Of a stretch of DNA of 64,000 bases, positions 25,466 to 33,508 are shown one piece after another (within the stretch, counting starts at the first letter, position 1; every line of letters begins with the position of its first letter). Source of the DNA: Microbacterium sp. 2FI (lineage in GTDB: Bacteria; Actinomycetota; Actinomycetes; Actinomycetales; Microbacteriaceae); assembly GCF_005502885.1 (NCBI RefSeq), contig NZ_SCMR01000001.1, positions 248,001 to 312,000 of the forward strand, written 5' to 3'. The notes below the pieces were generated by a model. It saw only the letters and a list, made by a program, of their open reading frames with translations. It ran no database searches and was not told the origin of the DNA. The position numbers were made by a program, and so were the translations under genes.

Positions 25466-25963
25466 TCAGCCGGGGATGATCCGCGTCGGCTGCAGGACGA
25501 AGATCCGTGCGGTGCGCCCCGAATCGCGCTCGTACTCGCGGTAGTCGGGCCACTGCGCTTCGAGGATCGCCCAGATCGCGTCGCGCTCGGCATCGGGCAC
25601 GAGGGTCGCGTGAACGGCCATCCGGCGGCCGCGGACGGTGATCTCGGCATCCGGATGCGCGAGCAGGTTCGCCGTCCACGCCGGGTGCTTCGCCCCCGCC
25701 CAGTTGGTGCCGGCGACGATCGCGCGGCCGCGGCCGTCGGCGGTGTACATGAGCGGCGCATCCCGCGGCTCTCCCGAGCGCGCCCCGATCGTGTGGAGGA
25801 TCAGCGACGGAACGATGAACGCGCTGAACTGCACGCGGCCGTTCGACACCCGCGCGAGGAATCGCTCGAACGGCGGGAGCACGGTCGTCGCGAAGCGCCG
25901 GAACCATCCCGTGCGGGTGATCGGCGCGACGATGGCGCGAAGGGCGTCGGCGGCGCGGGGCAT
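25466..25963 (-). CDS. Deazaflavin-dependent nitroreductase-family protein 1
   Basis: 165 residues of the DDN-like split-barrel family, enzymes that use F420 (or FMN) to reduce quinones or nitro compounds. The core LILHTIGARSGEPRDAPLMYT, followed by AIVAGTNWAGAKHPAWTANLLAHPD, is characteristic. It lies 7 bp downstream of a paralogue that shares most of its residues (for example GARSGEPRDAPLMYT and HPAWTANLLAHP), so the pair arose by tandem duplication and is likely co-transcribed. Physiological substrate unknown. Confidence 0.88.
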   Translation of the reverse strand: MPRAADALRAIVAPITRTGWFRRFATTVLPPFERFLARVSNGRVQFSAFIVPSLILHTIGARSGEPRDAPLMYTADGRGRAIVAGTNWAGAKHPAWTANLLAHPDAEITVRGRRMAVHATLVPDAERDAIWAILEAQWPDYREYERDSGRTARIFVLQPTRIIPG

Positions 25964-25970
25964 GAGCCCA

Positions 25971-26477
25971 TCATGCTCCGCCGGCGACCGCGCGCACAGG
26001 CTGCAGACGGAACAGGCGCACCGCCCTGCCCGACTCGCGCTCGTAGTTGCGGTAGCCCGGCCACTGCGCTTCGATCAGCGCCCATGCCGCATCGCGCTCG
26101 TCGTCGGGGATCGGGGTCGCGCGCACCGGCATCCGTCGCCCGCGAACGGTGATCGCCGCCTCAGGATGCGCCAGCAGGTTCGCCGTCCACGCCGGGTGCC
26201 GTGAACCCGCGAAGTTGGTGCCCGCCACGATCGCTCGACCGTGCCCGTCGGGCGTGTACATGAGCGGGGCGTCGCGCGGTTCGCCCGACCGAGCGCCCAC
26301 GGTGTGCAGCACGAGCGAGGGCACGAGAAGCGCGCTCACCTGCACGCGGCCGCGCGAGATCCACGCGACGACGCGCTCGACCGGCGGCAGCAGGGCGGGG
26401 CCGATCACGCGCCGGAACACCCGCGTTCGGGTGAGGGGGGCGATGAGGGCGCGCACCGCGTCGACGACTCCGGTCAT
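25971..26477 (-). CDS. Deazaflavin-dependent nitroreductase-family protein 2
   Basis: 168 residues, paralogous to the next gene downstream along their full lengths. It has the same LVLHTVGARSGEPRDAPLMYT core, GRAIVAGTNFAGSRHPAWTANLL, and a matching C-terminal WPGYRNYERESGR. The ATG at 26477 aligns with the start of the paralogue; an upstream in-frame ATG at 26552 would add 25 residues that have no counterpart. Family members use cofactor F420. Confidence 0.87.
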   Translation of the reverse strand: MTGVVDAVRALIAPLTRTRVFRRVIGPALLPPVERVVAWISRGRVQVSALLVPSLVLHTVGARSGEPRDAPLMYTPDGHGRAIVAGTNFAGSRHPAWTANLLAHPEAAITVRGRRMPVRATPIPDDERDAAWALIEAQWPGYRNYERESGRAVRLFRLQPVRAVAGGA

Positions 26478-26569
26478 GAGGCCATCATGCTCCCGCGCAC
26501 GGCTCTCGCCGGTCAGGTCGATATCGGGTCGATGGCCGGTTGCCGCCGCCACCGGGGCAGAATAGGGCG

Positions 26570-27250
26570 ATGACGGAACCTGCGACGACGAAACCTGCGA
26601 CGCCCGCGAAGACCGCTGCCGTTCCGCTTCTGATCACCGGTGTCGTGCTGGTGGCCCTCTCGCTCCTGCTGGGGCTGTGGCTGCTGACGCGAGCCGACGA
26701 GCCGTTCACGATCGACGAGTGGTGGAACGTCACGGTCGCCGAATGGTGGAACCCGGTGCTCGCGGCCATCTGCCACTTCATGGATTGGGTCGGCGCGGGA
26801 TGGTTCGGCGTGTTCGCGGTGCCGATCGGCGTCGGGCTCGTGCTGGTGCTCGTGCGCAGGCCCTGGGCGGCGGCGTTCTTCATCGCCGCCGAGGCGCTCA
26901 CCGCGCTGGTCGTTCAGGTGCAGAAGCACCTGTTCGGACGCGTTCGCCCGGAAGACATCATCGTGATCTCGGACCACGGCTCGTACCCCTCGGGTCACGT
27001 CGCGAACGCCGCCGCGATCGCCGTCGCGCTGTTCGTCATCTTCCCGCGGGCGTGGGTCGCTGTGGTCGGCGCCGCCTGGGTGCTGCTCATGGCCTTCAGC
27101 CGCACGTATCTGCATGCGCACTGGTTGAGCGACACCCTCGGCGGCGCACTCGCCGGTGCCGGTGCCACGCTCCTCGTCGCCGCGGCGTTCGCCGTGCCGA
27201 TGGCTCGTGAGGCCGCTCGCGCCGTGCCGAAGGAGCCGTCGCTAGGCTGA
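26570..27250 (+). CDS. PAP2-family membrane phosphatase
   Basis: 226-residue membrane phosphatase with about six hydrophobic segments. The three PAP2 signature motifs are present in order: KHLFGRVRP, PSGH (YPSGHVANAA), and SRTYLHAHWLSD, which supply the catalytic His and phosphate-binding Arg/Lys. Likely substrates are lipid phosphates such as undecaprenyl pyrophosphate or phosphatidic acid. CAGAAT lies 6 nt before the ATG, compatible with a leaderless mRNA. The -10 box of the following HerA-like gene lies in its last codons. Confidence 0.88.
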   Translation: MTEPATTKPATPAKTAAVPLLITGVVLVALSLLLGLWLLTRADEPFTIDEWWNVTVAEWWNPVLAAICHFMDWVGAGWFGVFAVPIGVGLVLVLVRRPWAAAFFIAAEALTALVVQVQKHLFGRVRPEDIIVISDHGSYPSGHVANAAAIAVALFVIFPRAWVAVVGAAWVLLMAFSRTYLHAHWLSDTLGGALAGAGATLLVAAAFAVPMAREAARAVPKEPSLG

Positions 27251-27255
27251 GGCGC

Positions 27256-29151
27256 ATGAGCGCGCCCGAGACGTCCGATGCCGCCGTCGCCGCAGCCGAG
27301 CTTGCGCGGCTGCGCGCCGAAGCCGAGGCCGCCGAAGCCCAGCTGAAGGCCGCGCAGGCACGCGCGGCGCTCGCGGCCGCGGAGGCCGAGGCCGTGAAGG
27401 CCGCGCACGCCGGCAAAACGGAGGAGATCCGCGAAACGGAGGACGTTTCGGGCCCGATCGCTCCTCCGGATGGCGGATCTCCTCCGATTCGCGAGGTCAC
27501 GCCGATGACGGATGCTGCGCCGACCGGCCCGCTGAACGCCGACGAGGTCGCGGCGATCGTCGCCGGGTACACGTTCGATGCGCCGACGCTCGACCTCGGC
27601 GCGCTCGTGAACGGCGAGCCGGACGCGAGCGCGCAGGTGCGGATCCCGCTCGGGATGATGAACCGCCACGGACTTGTCGCCGGTGCCACCGGCACCGGCA
27701 AGACCCGCACGCTGCAGGGGCTCGCCGAGCAGCTCGCCGCGCGCGGCGTTCCCGTCTTCGCCGCAGACATCAAGGGCGACCTCACCGGTGTCGCGACTCC
27801 CGGTGAGCCGAGCGAGAAGCTGCTGGCGCGCACGAGCGCGATCGGCCAGGACTGGAAGCCCGAGGCGTCGGCGACCGAGTACTTCGCGCTCGGCGGCATC
27901 GGCAAGGGCGTGCCGGTGCGCGCGACCGTGTCGGGTTTCGGCCCGCTGCTGCTGAGCAAGGTGCTCGGGCTCAACGCGACACAGGAGTCGAGTCTCGGCC
28001 TCGTGTTCCACTACGCCGATGCGCAGGGACTCGCCCTCGTCGACCTCTCGGATCTGCGCGCGGTGCTCACCTACCTCACGAGTGACGAGGGCAAGCCGCA
28101 GCTGAGGGAGCTCGGCGGGCTGTCGGCGGCCACGGCGGGCGTGATCCTGCGCGAGCTCATCACCTTCGCCGACCAGGGCGCGGACGTCTTCTTCGGCGAG
28201 CCCGAGTTCGAGGTGACCGACTTCCTCCGCACGGTCGCCGACGGCCGCGGCATCGTGAGCCTGCTCGAGGTCCCGGGCGTGATCGACAAGCCGGCACTGT
28301 TCTCGACATTCCTCATGTACCTGCTGGCCGAACTGTTCGAGATCCTCCCCGAGGTCGGTGACCTCGACAAGCCGAAGCTCGTGTTCTTCTTCGACGAGGC
28401 GCATCTGCTGTTCCGCGACGCCTCGAAGGACTTCCTCGCGGCGATCGTGCAGACCGTGCGACTGATCCGCTCGAAGGGCGTCGGTGTCTTCTTCGTGACG
28501 CAGACGCCCAAGGACGTCCCCTCCGACGTGCTCGCCCAGCTCGGCTCGCGCGTGCAGCATGCGCTGCGCGCCTTCACCCCCGACGACGCGAAGGCGCTGC
28601 GCGCCACGGTCGGCACGTACCCGAATTCGGGGTACGACCTCGAGCGCGTGCTGCAGGAGCTCGGCACGGGTGAGGCGATCGTGACCGTCATGAGCGAGAA
28701 GGGCGCCCCGACGCCGGTCGCGTGGACGCGCCTGCGCGCGCCGCAGGGCCTCATGTCGCCGACGACCGATCCCGCGATCGAGGCGGCGGTGAAGGCTTCG
28801 CCGCTGCTGGCGAAATACGGCACCGCGATCGACCGCGAGTCGGCACGCGAGGTGCTGACCGTCCGCATGAACGCGGCCGCCGATGCCGAAGCCGCCGAGC
28901 AGGCGGCGCTCGAGAAGGCGAAGGTCGCCGCCGAACTCGCGAAACAGCAGGCGGTGCTGGACAAGCAGCAGGCGGCGGCTGAGAGGAAGGCGCAGCAGGA
29001 GTACGAGCGTCTCCTGAAGAAGACGTCAGGCACGACGCGCACGTCGCGCTCCGCCCAGAAGTCGCCGCTCGAACAGGTTCTCGGCTCGAAGTCGACGCAG
29101 ACTATCCTGAACGGGGTCATCCGCGGGATCTTCGGCACCGGCCGCCGCTGA
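27256..29151 (+). CDS. HerA-like ATPase (DUF853 family)
   Basis: 631-residue predicted DNA-translocase-type ATPase. Residues 8-55 form an Ala/Glu coiled coil; a linker (55-78) is encoded by a palindromic element; the RecA-like core has Walker A GATGTGKT near residue 142 and Walker B KLVFFFDEAH near 377, then a C-terminal coiled coil (540-600). DUF853 proteins are monogenic HerA relatives whose role is not well defined. No NurA partner is nearby. TAGGCT (27243-27248), inside the end of the PAP2 gene, is 7 nt before the ATG, so it has its own leaderless transcript. Confidence 0.88.
   Translation: MSAPETSDAAVAAAELARLRAEAEAAEAQLKAAQARAALAAAEAEAVKAAHAGKTEEIRETEDVSGPIAPPDGGSPPIREVTPMTDAAPTGPLNADEVAAIVAGYTFDAPTLDLGALVNGEPDASAQVRIPLGMMNRHGLVAGATGTGKTRTLQGLAEQLAARGVPVFAADIKGDLTGVATPGEPSEKLLARTSAIGQDWKPEASATEYFALGGIGKGVPVRATVSGFGPLLLSKVLGLNATQESSLGLVFHYADAQGLALVDLSDLRAVLTYLTSDEGKPQLRELGGLSAATAGVILRELITFADQGADVFFGEPEFEVTDFLRTVADGRGIVSLLEVPGVIDKPALFSTFLMYLLAELFEILPEVGDLDKPKLVFFFDEAHLLFRDASKDFLAAIVQTVRLIRSKGVGVFFVTQTPKDVPSDVLAQLGSRVQHALRAFTPDDAKALRATVGTYPNSGYDLERVLQELGTGEAIVTVMSEKGAPTPVAWTRLRAPQGLMSPTTDPAIEAAVKASPLLAKYGTAIDRESAREVLTVRMNAAADAEAAEQAALEKAKVAAELAKQQAVLDKQQAAAERKAQQEYERLLKKTSGTTRTSRSAQKSPLEQVLGSKSTQTILNGVIRGIFGTGRR
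27419..27486. repeat. Palindromic element inside the HerA-like ATPase gene
   Basis: A perfect 14-bp inverted repeat, CGGAGGAGATCCGC (27419-27432) and GCGGATCTCCTCCG (27473-27486), encloses a smaller hairpin, GAAACG (27433-27438) and CGTTTC (27444-27449). The 68 bp are read in frame and encode the Glu/Pro/Gly-rich linker between the coiled coil and the ATPase core. The layout resembles the element inside the molybdoenzyme gene at 31681-31752. Confidence 0.75.
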
Positions 29152-29221
29152 GCCCGCGCGGCATCCCGCCCCCCATCCGGCGCCCGGCGCGTCGGCGCTC
29201 CCCGTCGGAAGGTTCGCTCGC

Positions 29222-29857
29222 GTGCGCAGGAAGCTCGTCGCCGCAGGCCTCGTCGTGGCGGTTGCCGTCGCCGGGGCGGGCGTCGCGCTCGCGATCACCG
29301 CGGGGGCACGGGGTTCGGATGCCGCGCCCGAGGTCGTCGCGACGGCGCCGGGAGCAGAGACGCCCCAAGCCGTGGCGGCGAGCGACTTCTGCTTCGTCGA
29401 GTCGATGATCTTCTATCGGGTCGAGGCGGTCGAGCTTGCGACCGTGCTCCGCGGCATGGACGACGTGTCACCGCCTCTCCGGGCTTTCGCCGACACGGTG
29501 GTCGAGGACGATTCGGCCGAGCTCGACGAACTCCGCGAGCGGTACGTGGCGTGGGCCGACGCCCGGCCGCTCGAACCGACCGACGACGGGGCGTGCGCGG
29601 GTCACGGAGCCCACGCGCAGATGCCGGGGATGCCGAGCCTCGCCCAGCGCGGCGACCTCTCGGCCGCCGACGGCGCGGCCGGCGAGCAGCTGTTCCTCGC
29701 TCTGATGATCGCCCAGAATGCGGGTGTCGCGGCACTGGTCGCCGACACGCTCGACGTGCCCGCGCATCCGATCGTGCGCGAATCCGCCGAACGGGCGCTC
29801 GCAGCGGGGGCGATCCGAGCGCGCGGTCTGGCCGAGCTGCGGGATGCAGCGCCCTGA
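29222..29857 (+). CDS. Exported DUF305-like protein lacking the His-His motifs
   Basis: 211 residues beginning with a signal peptide or membrane anchor (LVAAGLVVAVAVAGAGVALAI). The body follows the DUF305 pattern, FVESMIFYRVEAVELATVL near residue 60 and EQLFLALMIAQNAGVAALV near 155, but the paired histidines are replaced by Phe-Tyr and Gln-Asn. If it is a DUF305 relative it has lost the presumed metal site while keeping the helices. The start is the GTG at 29222. It stands alone between the HerA-like and molybdoenzyme genes. Function unknown. Confidence 0.7.
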   Translation: MRRKLVAAGLVVAVAVAGAGVALAITAGARGSDAAPEVVATAPGAETPQAVAASDFCFVESMIFYRVEAVELATVLRGMDDVSPPLRAFADTVVEDDSAELDELRERYVAWADARPLEPTDDGACAGHGAHAQMPGMPSLAQRGDLSAADGAAGEQLFLALMIAQNAGVAALVADTLDVPAHPIVRESAERALAAGAIRARGLAELRDAAP

Positions 29858-29950
29858 GGATCGGGCGGGCTCGGCATCCGAACCCAATGGTGAACCCGCA
29901 GGCTCGTGATCCTCGCGGCCTCGCCGCACGCGAACGCCTAGCCTGGAGCC

Positions 29951-32383
29951 ATGGCGACGAAGCCCCCGAAAGCCGACATCGACGAGACGCGCGTGCGCGT
30001 CACCGGCCCCAAGACGGTCGCGGTCGGCGTGCCCGCGGTGCTGCACGCGCTGCAGATCTCGGCGGATCAGATGGGCATCGCGCGCTCGGTGCAGACGCTG
30101 CTGCGCGTCAACCAGAAGGACGGCTTCGACTGCCCCGGATGCGCGTGGCCCGAGGAGGACAAGCGGCACGTCGCGGAGTTCTGCGAGAACGGAGCGAAGG
30201 CCGTCGCCGAGGAGGCGACGCTGCGCCGGGTCGGGCCCGACTTCTTCGCCGCACACTCGATGGACGAACTGCGCGGCCACGACGACTGGTGGCTCGGGCA
30301 GCAGGGTCGCCTGACGCATCCGATGCTCCTCGACGAAGGAGCGACCCACTACCGGCCGATCCCGTGGGACGACGCGCTGGGACTCATCGCCGACGAGCTC
30401 TCGTCACTCGATGACCCGGACGAGGCGGTGTTCTACACCTCGGGCCGCACCTCGAACGAGGCGGCGTTCCTGTACCAGCTGCTCGTGCGCGGCATCGGCA
30501 CCAACAACCTGCCCGACTGCTCGAACATGTGCCACGAGTCGTCGGGCTCGGCCCTCACCGAGACGATCGGAATCGGCAAGGGCACGGTCTCGATCGAGGA
30601 CATTCACGATGCCGACCTGATCATCGTCGCCGGGCAGAATCCCGGCACGAATCACCCGCGCATGCTGTCGGCCCTCGAGAAGGCGAAGTCGCGCGGCGCG
30701 ACGATCATCGCTGTCAATCCGCTGCCCGAAGCGGGGCTCATGCGGTTCGAGAACCCGCAGACGGTTCGCGGCATCGCGTTCGGGGGCACGAAGCTCGCCG
30801 ACGACTTCCTGCAGATCCGGCTCGGCGGCGATCAGGCGCTCTTCCAGGCGATCGGCAAGCATCTGCTCGAGGCTGACGCCGGCAGGTCGGCGGCGCTCGA
30901 CCACGCCTTCATCGCCGAGCACACGAGCGGCTTCGAGGCGTATCGGCAGGCGATGGCGGAGGTGTCGTGGCGCGAGCTGGTCACGGCCACCGGTCTCCCC
31001 GAGAAGACGCTGCGACGCGTCGGCGAGTCGGTGCGCACCTCGAAGGCGACGATCGTGTGCTGGGCGATGGGGCTGACGCAGCACAAGCACTCGGTGCCGA
31101 CGCTGCGCGATGTCGTCAACGTGCTGCTGGTGCAAGGCAGCATCGGTCGGCCCGGGGCCGGGGTGTGCCCCGTGCGCGGCCACTCGAACGTGCAGGGCGA
31201 CCGCACCGTCGGCATCTACGAGAACCCGTCCGAGGCCTTCCTCGCCTCCCTCGACGCGGAGTTCGGCTTCACGGCCCCGCGTGCTCACGGCTTCGACACG
31301 GTCGAGGCGATCCGGGCGATGCGCGACGGCCGTGTGCGCGTTTTCATGGGCATGGGAGGCAACTTCGTCTCGGCGACGCCCGACACCGCGGTCGTCGAGG
31401 CTGCGATGGCGCGCGTCGACCTGACGGTGCAGGTCTCGACCAAGCTCAACCGGTCGCATGTCGTCGCCGGGCGCCGGGCGATCATTCTGCCGACCCTGGG
31501 CCGCACCGACCGCGATCGTCGCGGCGGGCGCGAGCAGCGGGTCACCGTCGAGGACTCGATGGGTGCCGTGCACGGCTCGCGCGGCCGGCTCGCCCCGCCG
31601 TCGGACGACCTCTTGAGCGAAGTCGCGATCGTCGCGCGCCTGTGCGGTCTGGTGTTCGGCTCGCCGTCGCCCTCGTCGCGAGATCAGGTGATCTCACGTA
31701 TGAAGGACGAATCGGGCGGGAATCGTCCTGAGCCGGGGACATCACCTGATCTGGCGACGGATGCCGCGGCATCCACTCCTCGCAATCGTGCGAAGCCGCA
31801 GGCCGACTGGGTGGCGCTCGAAGCCGACTACGCGCTCATCCGCGGGCACATCGAGCGGGTCATCCCCGGGTTCGACGACTACGAATCACGCACCGCGAAG
31901 GGGCGCACGTTCTTCCTCCCCAACGGCCCGCGCGACGAGCGGCGGTTCGCCACCGCCGATGGCAAGGCACGCTTCACGGCGAATCCGCTCGAATACCCCG
32001 TGATTCCGCGTGGGCGGGTGCTGCTGCAGACGCTGCGCTCGCACGATCAGTACAACACGACGATCTACGGCAAGGACGATCGGTACCGCGGCATCCACGG
32101 CGGGCGGCGGGTGATCCTCATGCACCGGCGCGACATCCAGGATCTCGGGTTCGCCGACGGCGAGGTCGTCGACCTGGTGTCGGAGTGGACCGGCGCCGAC
32201 GGGGTGCTGCAGGAGCGGCGGGCGGGGGCATTCCGCATCGTCTCGTACCGAACGCCGCGCGGGAACGCCGCCGCCTACTACCCCGAGACGAACGTGCTCG
32301 TGCCGCTGGATTCGACGGCCGACGTGAGCGGCACACCGACCTCGAAGTCGGTGGTCATCCGCCTCGAGCGCCGGGATGCCTGA
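29951..32383 (+). CDS. FdhF/YdeP-family molybdopterin oxidoreductase (formate dehydrogenase-like)
   Basis: 810-residue molybdenum enzyme of the FdhF/YdeP group. The N-terminal CPGCAWPEEDKRHVAEFCENG (near residue 60) is diagnostic of this branch, and NMCHESSG near residue 192 supplies the presumed Mo-ligand Cys. Cofactor-binding motifs (AGQNPGTNHPRML near 235, PVRGHSNVQGDRT near 405) are present, and the C-terminal domain (HDQYNTTIYGKDDRYRG) is typical. Formate oxidation is the usual annotation; YdeP itself has been linked to acid stress. About 45 residues near 575-620 form an atypical linker encoded by a palindromic element. TAGCCT (29939-29944) is 6 nt before the ATG (leaderless). It heads the molybdenum island. 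Confidence 0.88.
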   Translation: MATKPPKADIDETRVRVTGPKTVAVGVPAVLHALQISADQMGIARSVQTLLRVNQKDGFDCPGCAWPEEDKRHVAEFCENGAKAVAEEATLRRVGPDFFAAHSMDELRGHDDWWLGQQGRLTHPMLLDEGATHYRPIPWDDALGLIADELSSLDDPDEAVFYTSGRTSNEAAFLYQLLVRGIGTNNLPDCSNMCHESSGSALTETIGIGKGTVSIEDIHDADLIIVAGQNPGTNHPRMLSALEKAKSRGATIIAVNPLPEAGLMRFENPQTVRGIAFGGTKLADDFLQIRLGGDQALFQAIGKHLLEADAGRSAALDHAFIAEHTSGFEAYRQAMAEVSWRELVTATGLPEKTLRRVGESVRTSKATIVCWAMGLTQHKHSVPTLRDVVNVLLVQGSIGRPGAGVCPVRGHSNVQGDRTVGIYENPSEAFLASLDAEFGFTAPRAHGFDTVEAIRAMRDGRVRVFMGMGGNFVSATPDTAVVEAAMARVDLTVQVSTKLNRSHVVAGRRAIILPTLGRTDRDRRGGREQRVTVEDSMGAVHGSRGRLAPPSDDLLSEVAIVARLCGLVFGSPSPSSRDQVISRMKDESGGNRPEPGTSPDLATDAAASTPRNRAKPQADWVALEADYALIRGHIERVIPGFDDYESRTAKGRTFFLPNGPRDERRFATADGKARFTANPLEYPVIPRGRVLLQTLRSHDQYNTTIYGKDDRYRGIHGGRRVILMHRRDIQDLGFADGEVVDLVSEWTGADGVLQERRAGAFRIVSYRTPRGNAAAYYPETNVLVPLDSTADVSGTPTSKSVVIRLERRDA
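31681..31752. repeat. Palindromic element inside the molybdoenzyme gene
   Basis: A perfect 12-bp inverted repeat, AGATCAGGTGAT (31681-31692) and ATCACCTGATCT (31741-31752), encloses a smaller one, AGGACGA (31704-31710) and TCGTCCT (31723-31729). The 72 bp are in frame and encode a polar linker between two conserved parts of the enzyme. The arms have no similarity to those of the intergenic elements, but the nested layout is shared. Confidence 0.75.
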
Positions 32384-32402
32384 CGGTCTCTAGGCTGGAG
32401 CA

Positions 32403-32882
32403 ATGATCCGCGCCGCCGTCATCACGGTCTCCGACCGCTCCGCAGCCGGCGAGCGGGTCGACTCCAGCGGGCCCATCGCTGTCGCCGCGTTGCGGGAAGC
32501 CGGTTTCGACTGCGCTGAGGCCGTCGTGGTGGCAGATGGCGCCGACTCGGTCGAGCGGGCGCTGCAGGCCGAGATCGTGGCGGGGGTGAAACTGGTCGTC
32601 ACCACGGGCGGCACGGGCGTCGGCCCGCGCGACGAGACCCCGGAGGGCACGGCCCGCGTGATCACGCGCGAGATCCCCGGCATCGCCGAAGCGCTCCGTC
32701 GTCGCGGAGTCAGCGAGAAGCCTGCCGGCATGCTGACCCGCGGCATCGCGGGCGTCGTCGATCCGCACGGCGCGCTCGTCGTCAACCTTCCCGGATCGAC
32801 CGCGGGTGTGTCGTCGGGCATGCCGGTGCTGTTGTCGGTCGCGCGCCACGTGATCGATCAGCTCGGCGGAGGCGACCATTGA
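32403..32882 (+). CDS. mog: Molybdopterin adenylyltransferase / MogA-MoaB protein
   Basis: 159-residue MogA/MoaB-family protein that adenylates molybdopterin before molybdenum insertion. The motifs VTTGGTGVGPRDETPEGT near residue 66 and PGSTAGVSSGM near 128 form the MPT-binding site. TAGGCT (32391-32396) lies 6 nt before the ATG, indicating a leaderless transcript separate from the molybdoenzyme gene. Its TGA overlaps the ATG of moaE by 1 nt. Confidence 0.92.
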   Translation: MIRAAVITVSDRSAAGERVDSSGPIAVAALREAGFDCAEAVVVADGADSVERALQAEIVAGVKLVVTTGGTGVGPRDETPEGTARVITREIPGIAEALRRRGVSEKPAGMLTRGIAGVVDPHGALVVNLPGSTAGVSSGMPVLLSVARHVIDQLGGGDH

Positions 32883-33310
32883 TGCCCGCGGTGCGCCTGG
32901 CCGCCATCAGCGCGGAGCCGCTCGACCTCGACGCCCACCTCGCGGCCGTCGACGACGCCGCAGTGGGGGCGGTCACGACGTTCGTGGGTCGGGTTCGAGA
33001 TCATGATCCGGATGCCGCGACCGCCGTCGTCGCGTTGGAGTACTCCGCGCATCCCGACGCCGAGGCGGCGCTCCGACGCATCGCGGAAGCGTCCGTGGGG
33101 GAGGGGGGCGCTCTCGTGGCGGTGAGCCACCGGGTGGGCCGACTCGCGGTCGGCGATGCCGCCGTCGTGATCGCGGTGGCGGCGCCGCATCGCGCCGAGG
33201 CGTTCGAGGTGTGTCGGGCCCTGATCGAGGCGATCAAGACCGATCTGCCCGTGTGGAAGCGGCAGGTCGAGGCCGACGGCACCGCTCGGTGGCTGGGCCT
33301 CGGCGGCTGA
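32882..33310 (+). CDS. moaE: Molybdopterin synthase catalytic subunit
   Basis: 142-residue MoaE, which with MoaD converts cPMP to molybdopterin. Conserved segments are GAVTTFVGRVRDHD near residue 30, VALEYSAHP near 50, VSHRVGRLAVGDAAV near 83 and IKTDLPVWKRQ near 118, which contains the active-site lysines. The start overlaps the mog stop (TGATG). The partner MoaD is encoded convergently 199 bp away; a long palindrome separates the two operons. Confidence 0.93.
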   Translation: MPAVRLAAISAEPLDLDAHLAAVDDAAVGAVTTFVGRVRDHDPDAATAVVALEYSAHPDAEAALRRIAEASVGEGGALVAVSHRVGRLAVGDAAVVIAVAAPHRAEAFEVCRALIEAIKTDLPVWKRQVEADGTARWLGLGG

Positions 33311-33358
33311 TCCTCGAGGTCCAGATCGGTTCCGACGTTCCCGCTCCGAGACTGGCCC

Positions 33359-33446
33359 GTACCGAAAACCCGGTCGGTCACAATGACACGCCGTGAACGG
33401 AGCTGCGGCACCGGCGTGTCGGGTTTACCGACCGGGTTTTCGGTAC
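33359..33446. repeat. 88-bp nested palindromic element C between moaE and moaD
   Basis: Perfect 20-bp outer arms (33359-33378 and 33427-33446, starting GTACCGAAAACCCGG) enclose, after 6-nt spacers on each side, perfect 9-bp inner arms GACACGCCG (33385-33393) and CGGCGTGTC (33412-33420) with an 18-nt loop. The core CGGCGTGTCGGG (33412-33423) recurs in the element at 58491-58578. Lying between convergent operons, it may also work as a two-way terminator. Confidence 0.85.
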
Positions 33447-33450
33447 ACGG

Positions 33451-33495
33451 GTCCGGTCGAGTCCGGTCGGGTCGGGTCCGGTCGGCTCGGGTCGG
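33451..33495. repeat. GTCSG pentamer tandem repeat
   Basis: Nine consecutive pentamers of the type GTCCG/GTCGG (with two variants, GTCGA and CTCGG) directly beside palindromic element C and 14 bp from the end of moaD. A simple-sequence tract in the convergent gap; length variation between strains would be expected. Confidence 0.7.
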
Positions 33496-33508
33496 GGGGA
33501 CCGGGGGA

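Noticed and set aside
33359..33446. Simple bidirectional rho-independent terminator
   Set aside because: The two nested stems total 88 bp and share a 12-nt core with element E; a terminator role is possible but does not explain the structure.
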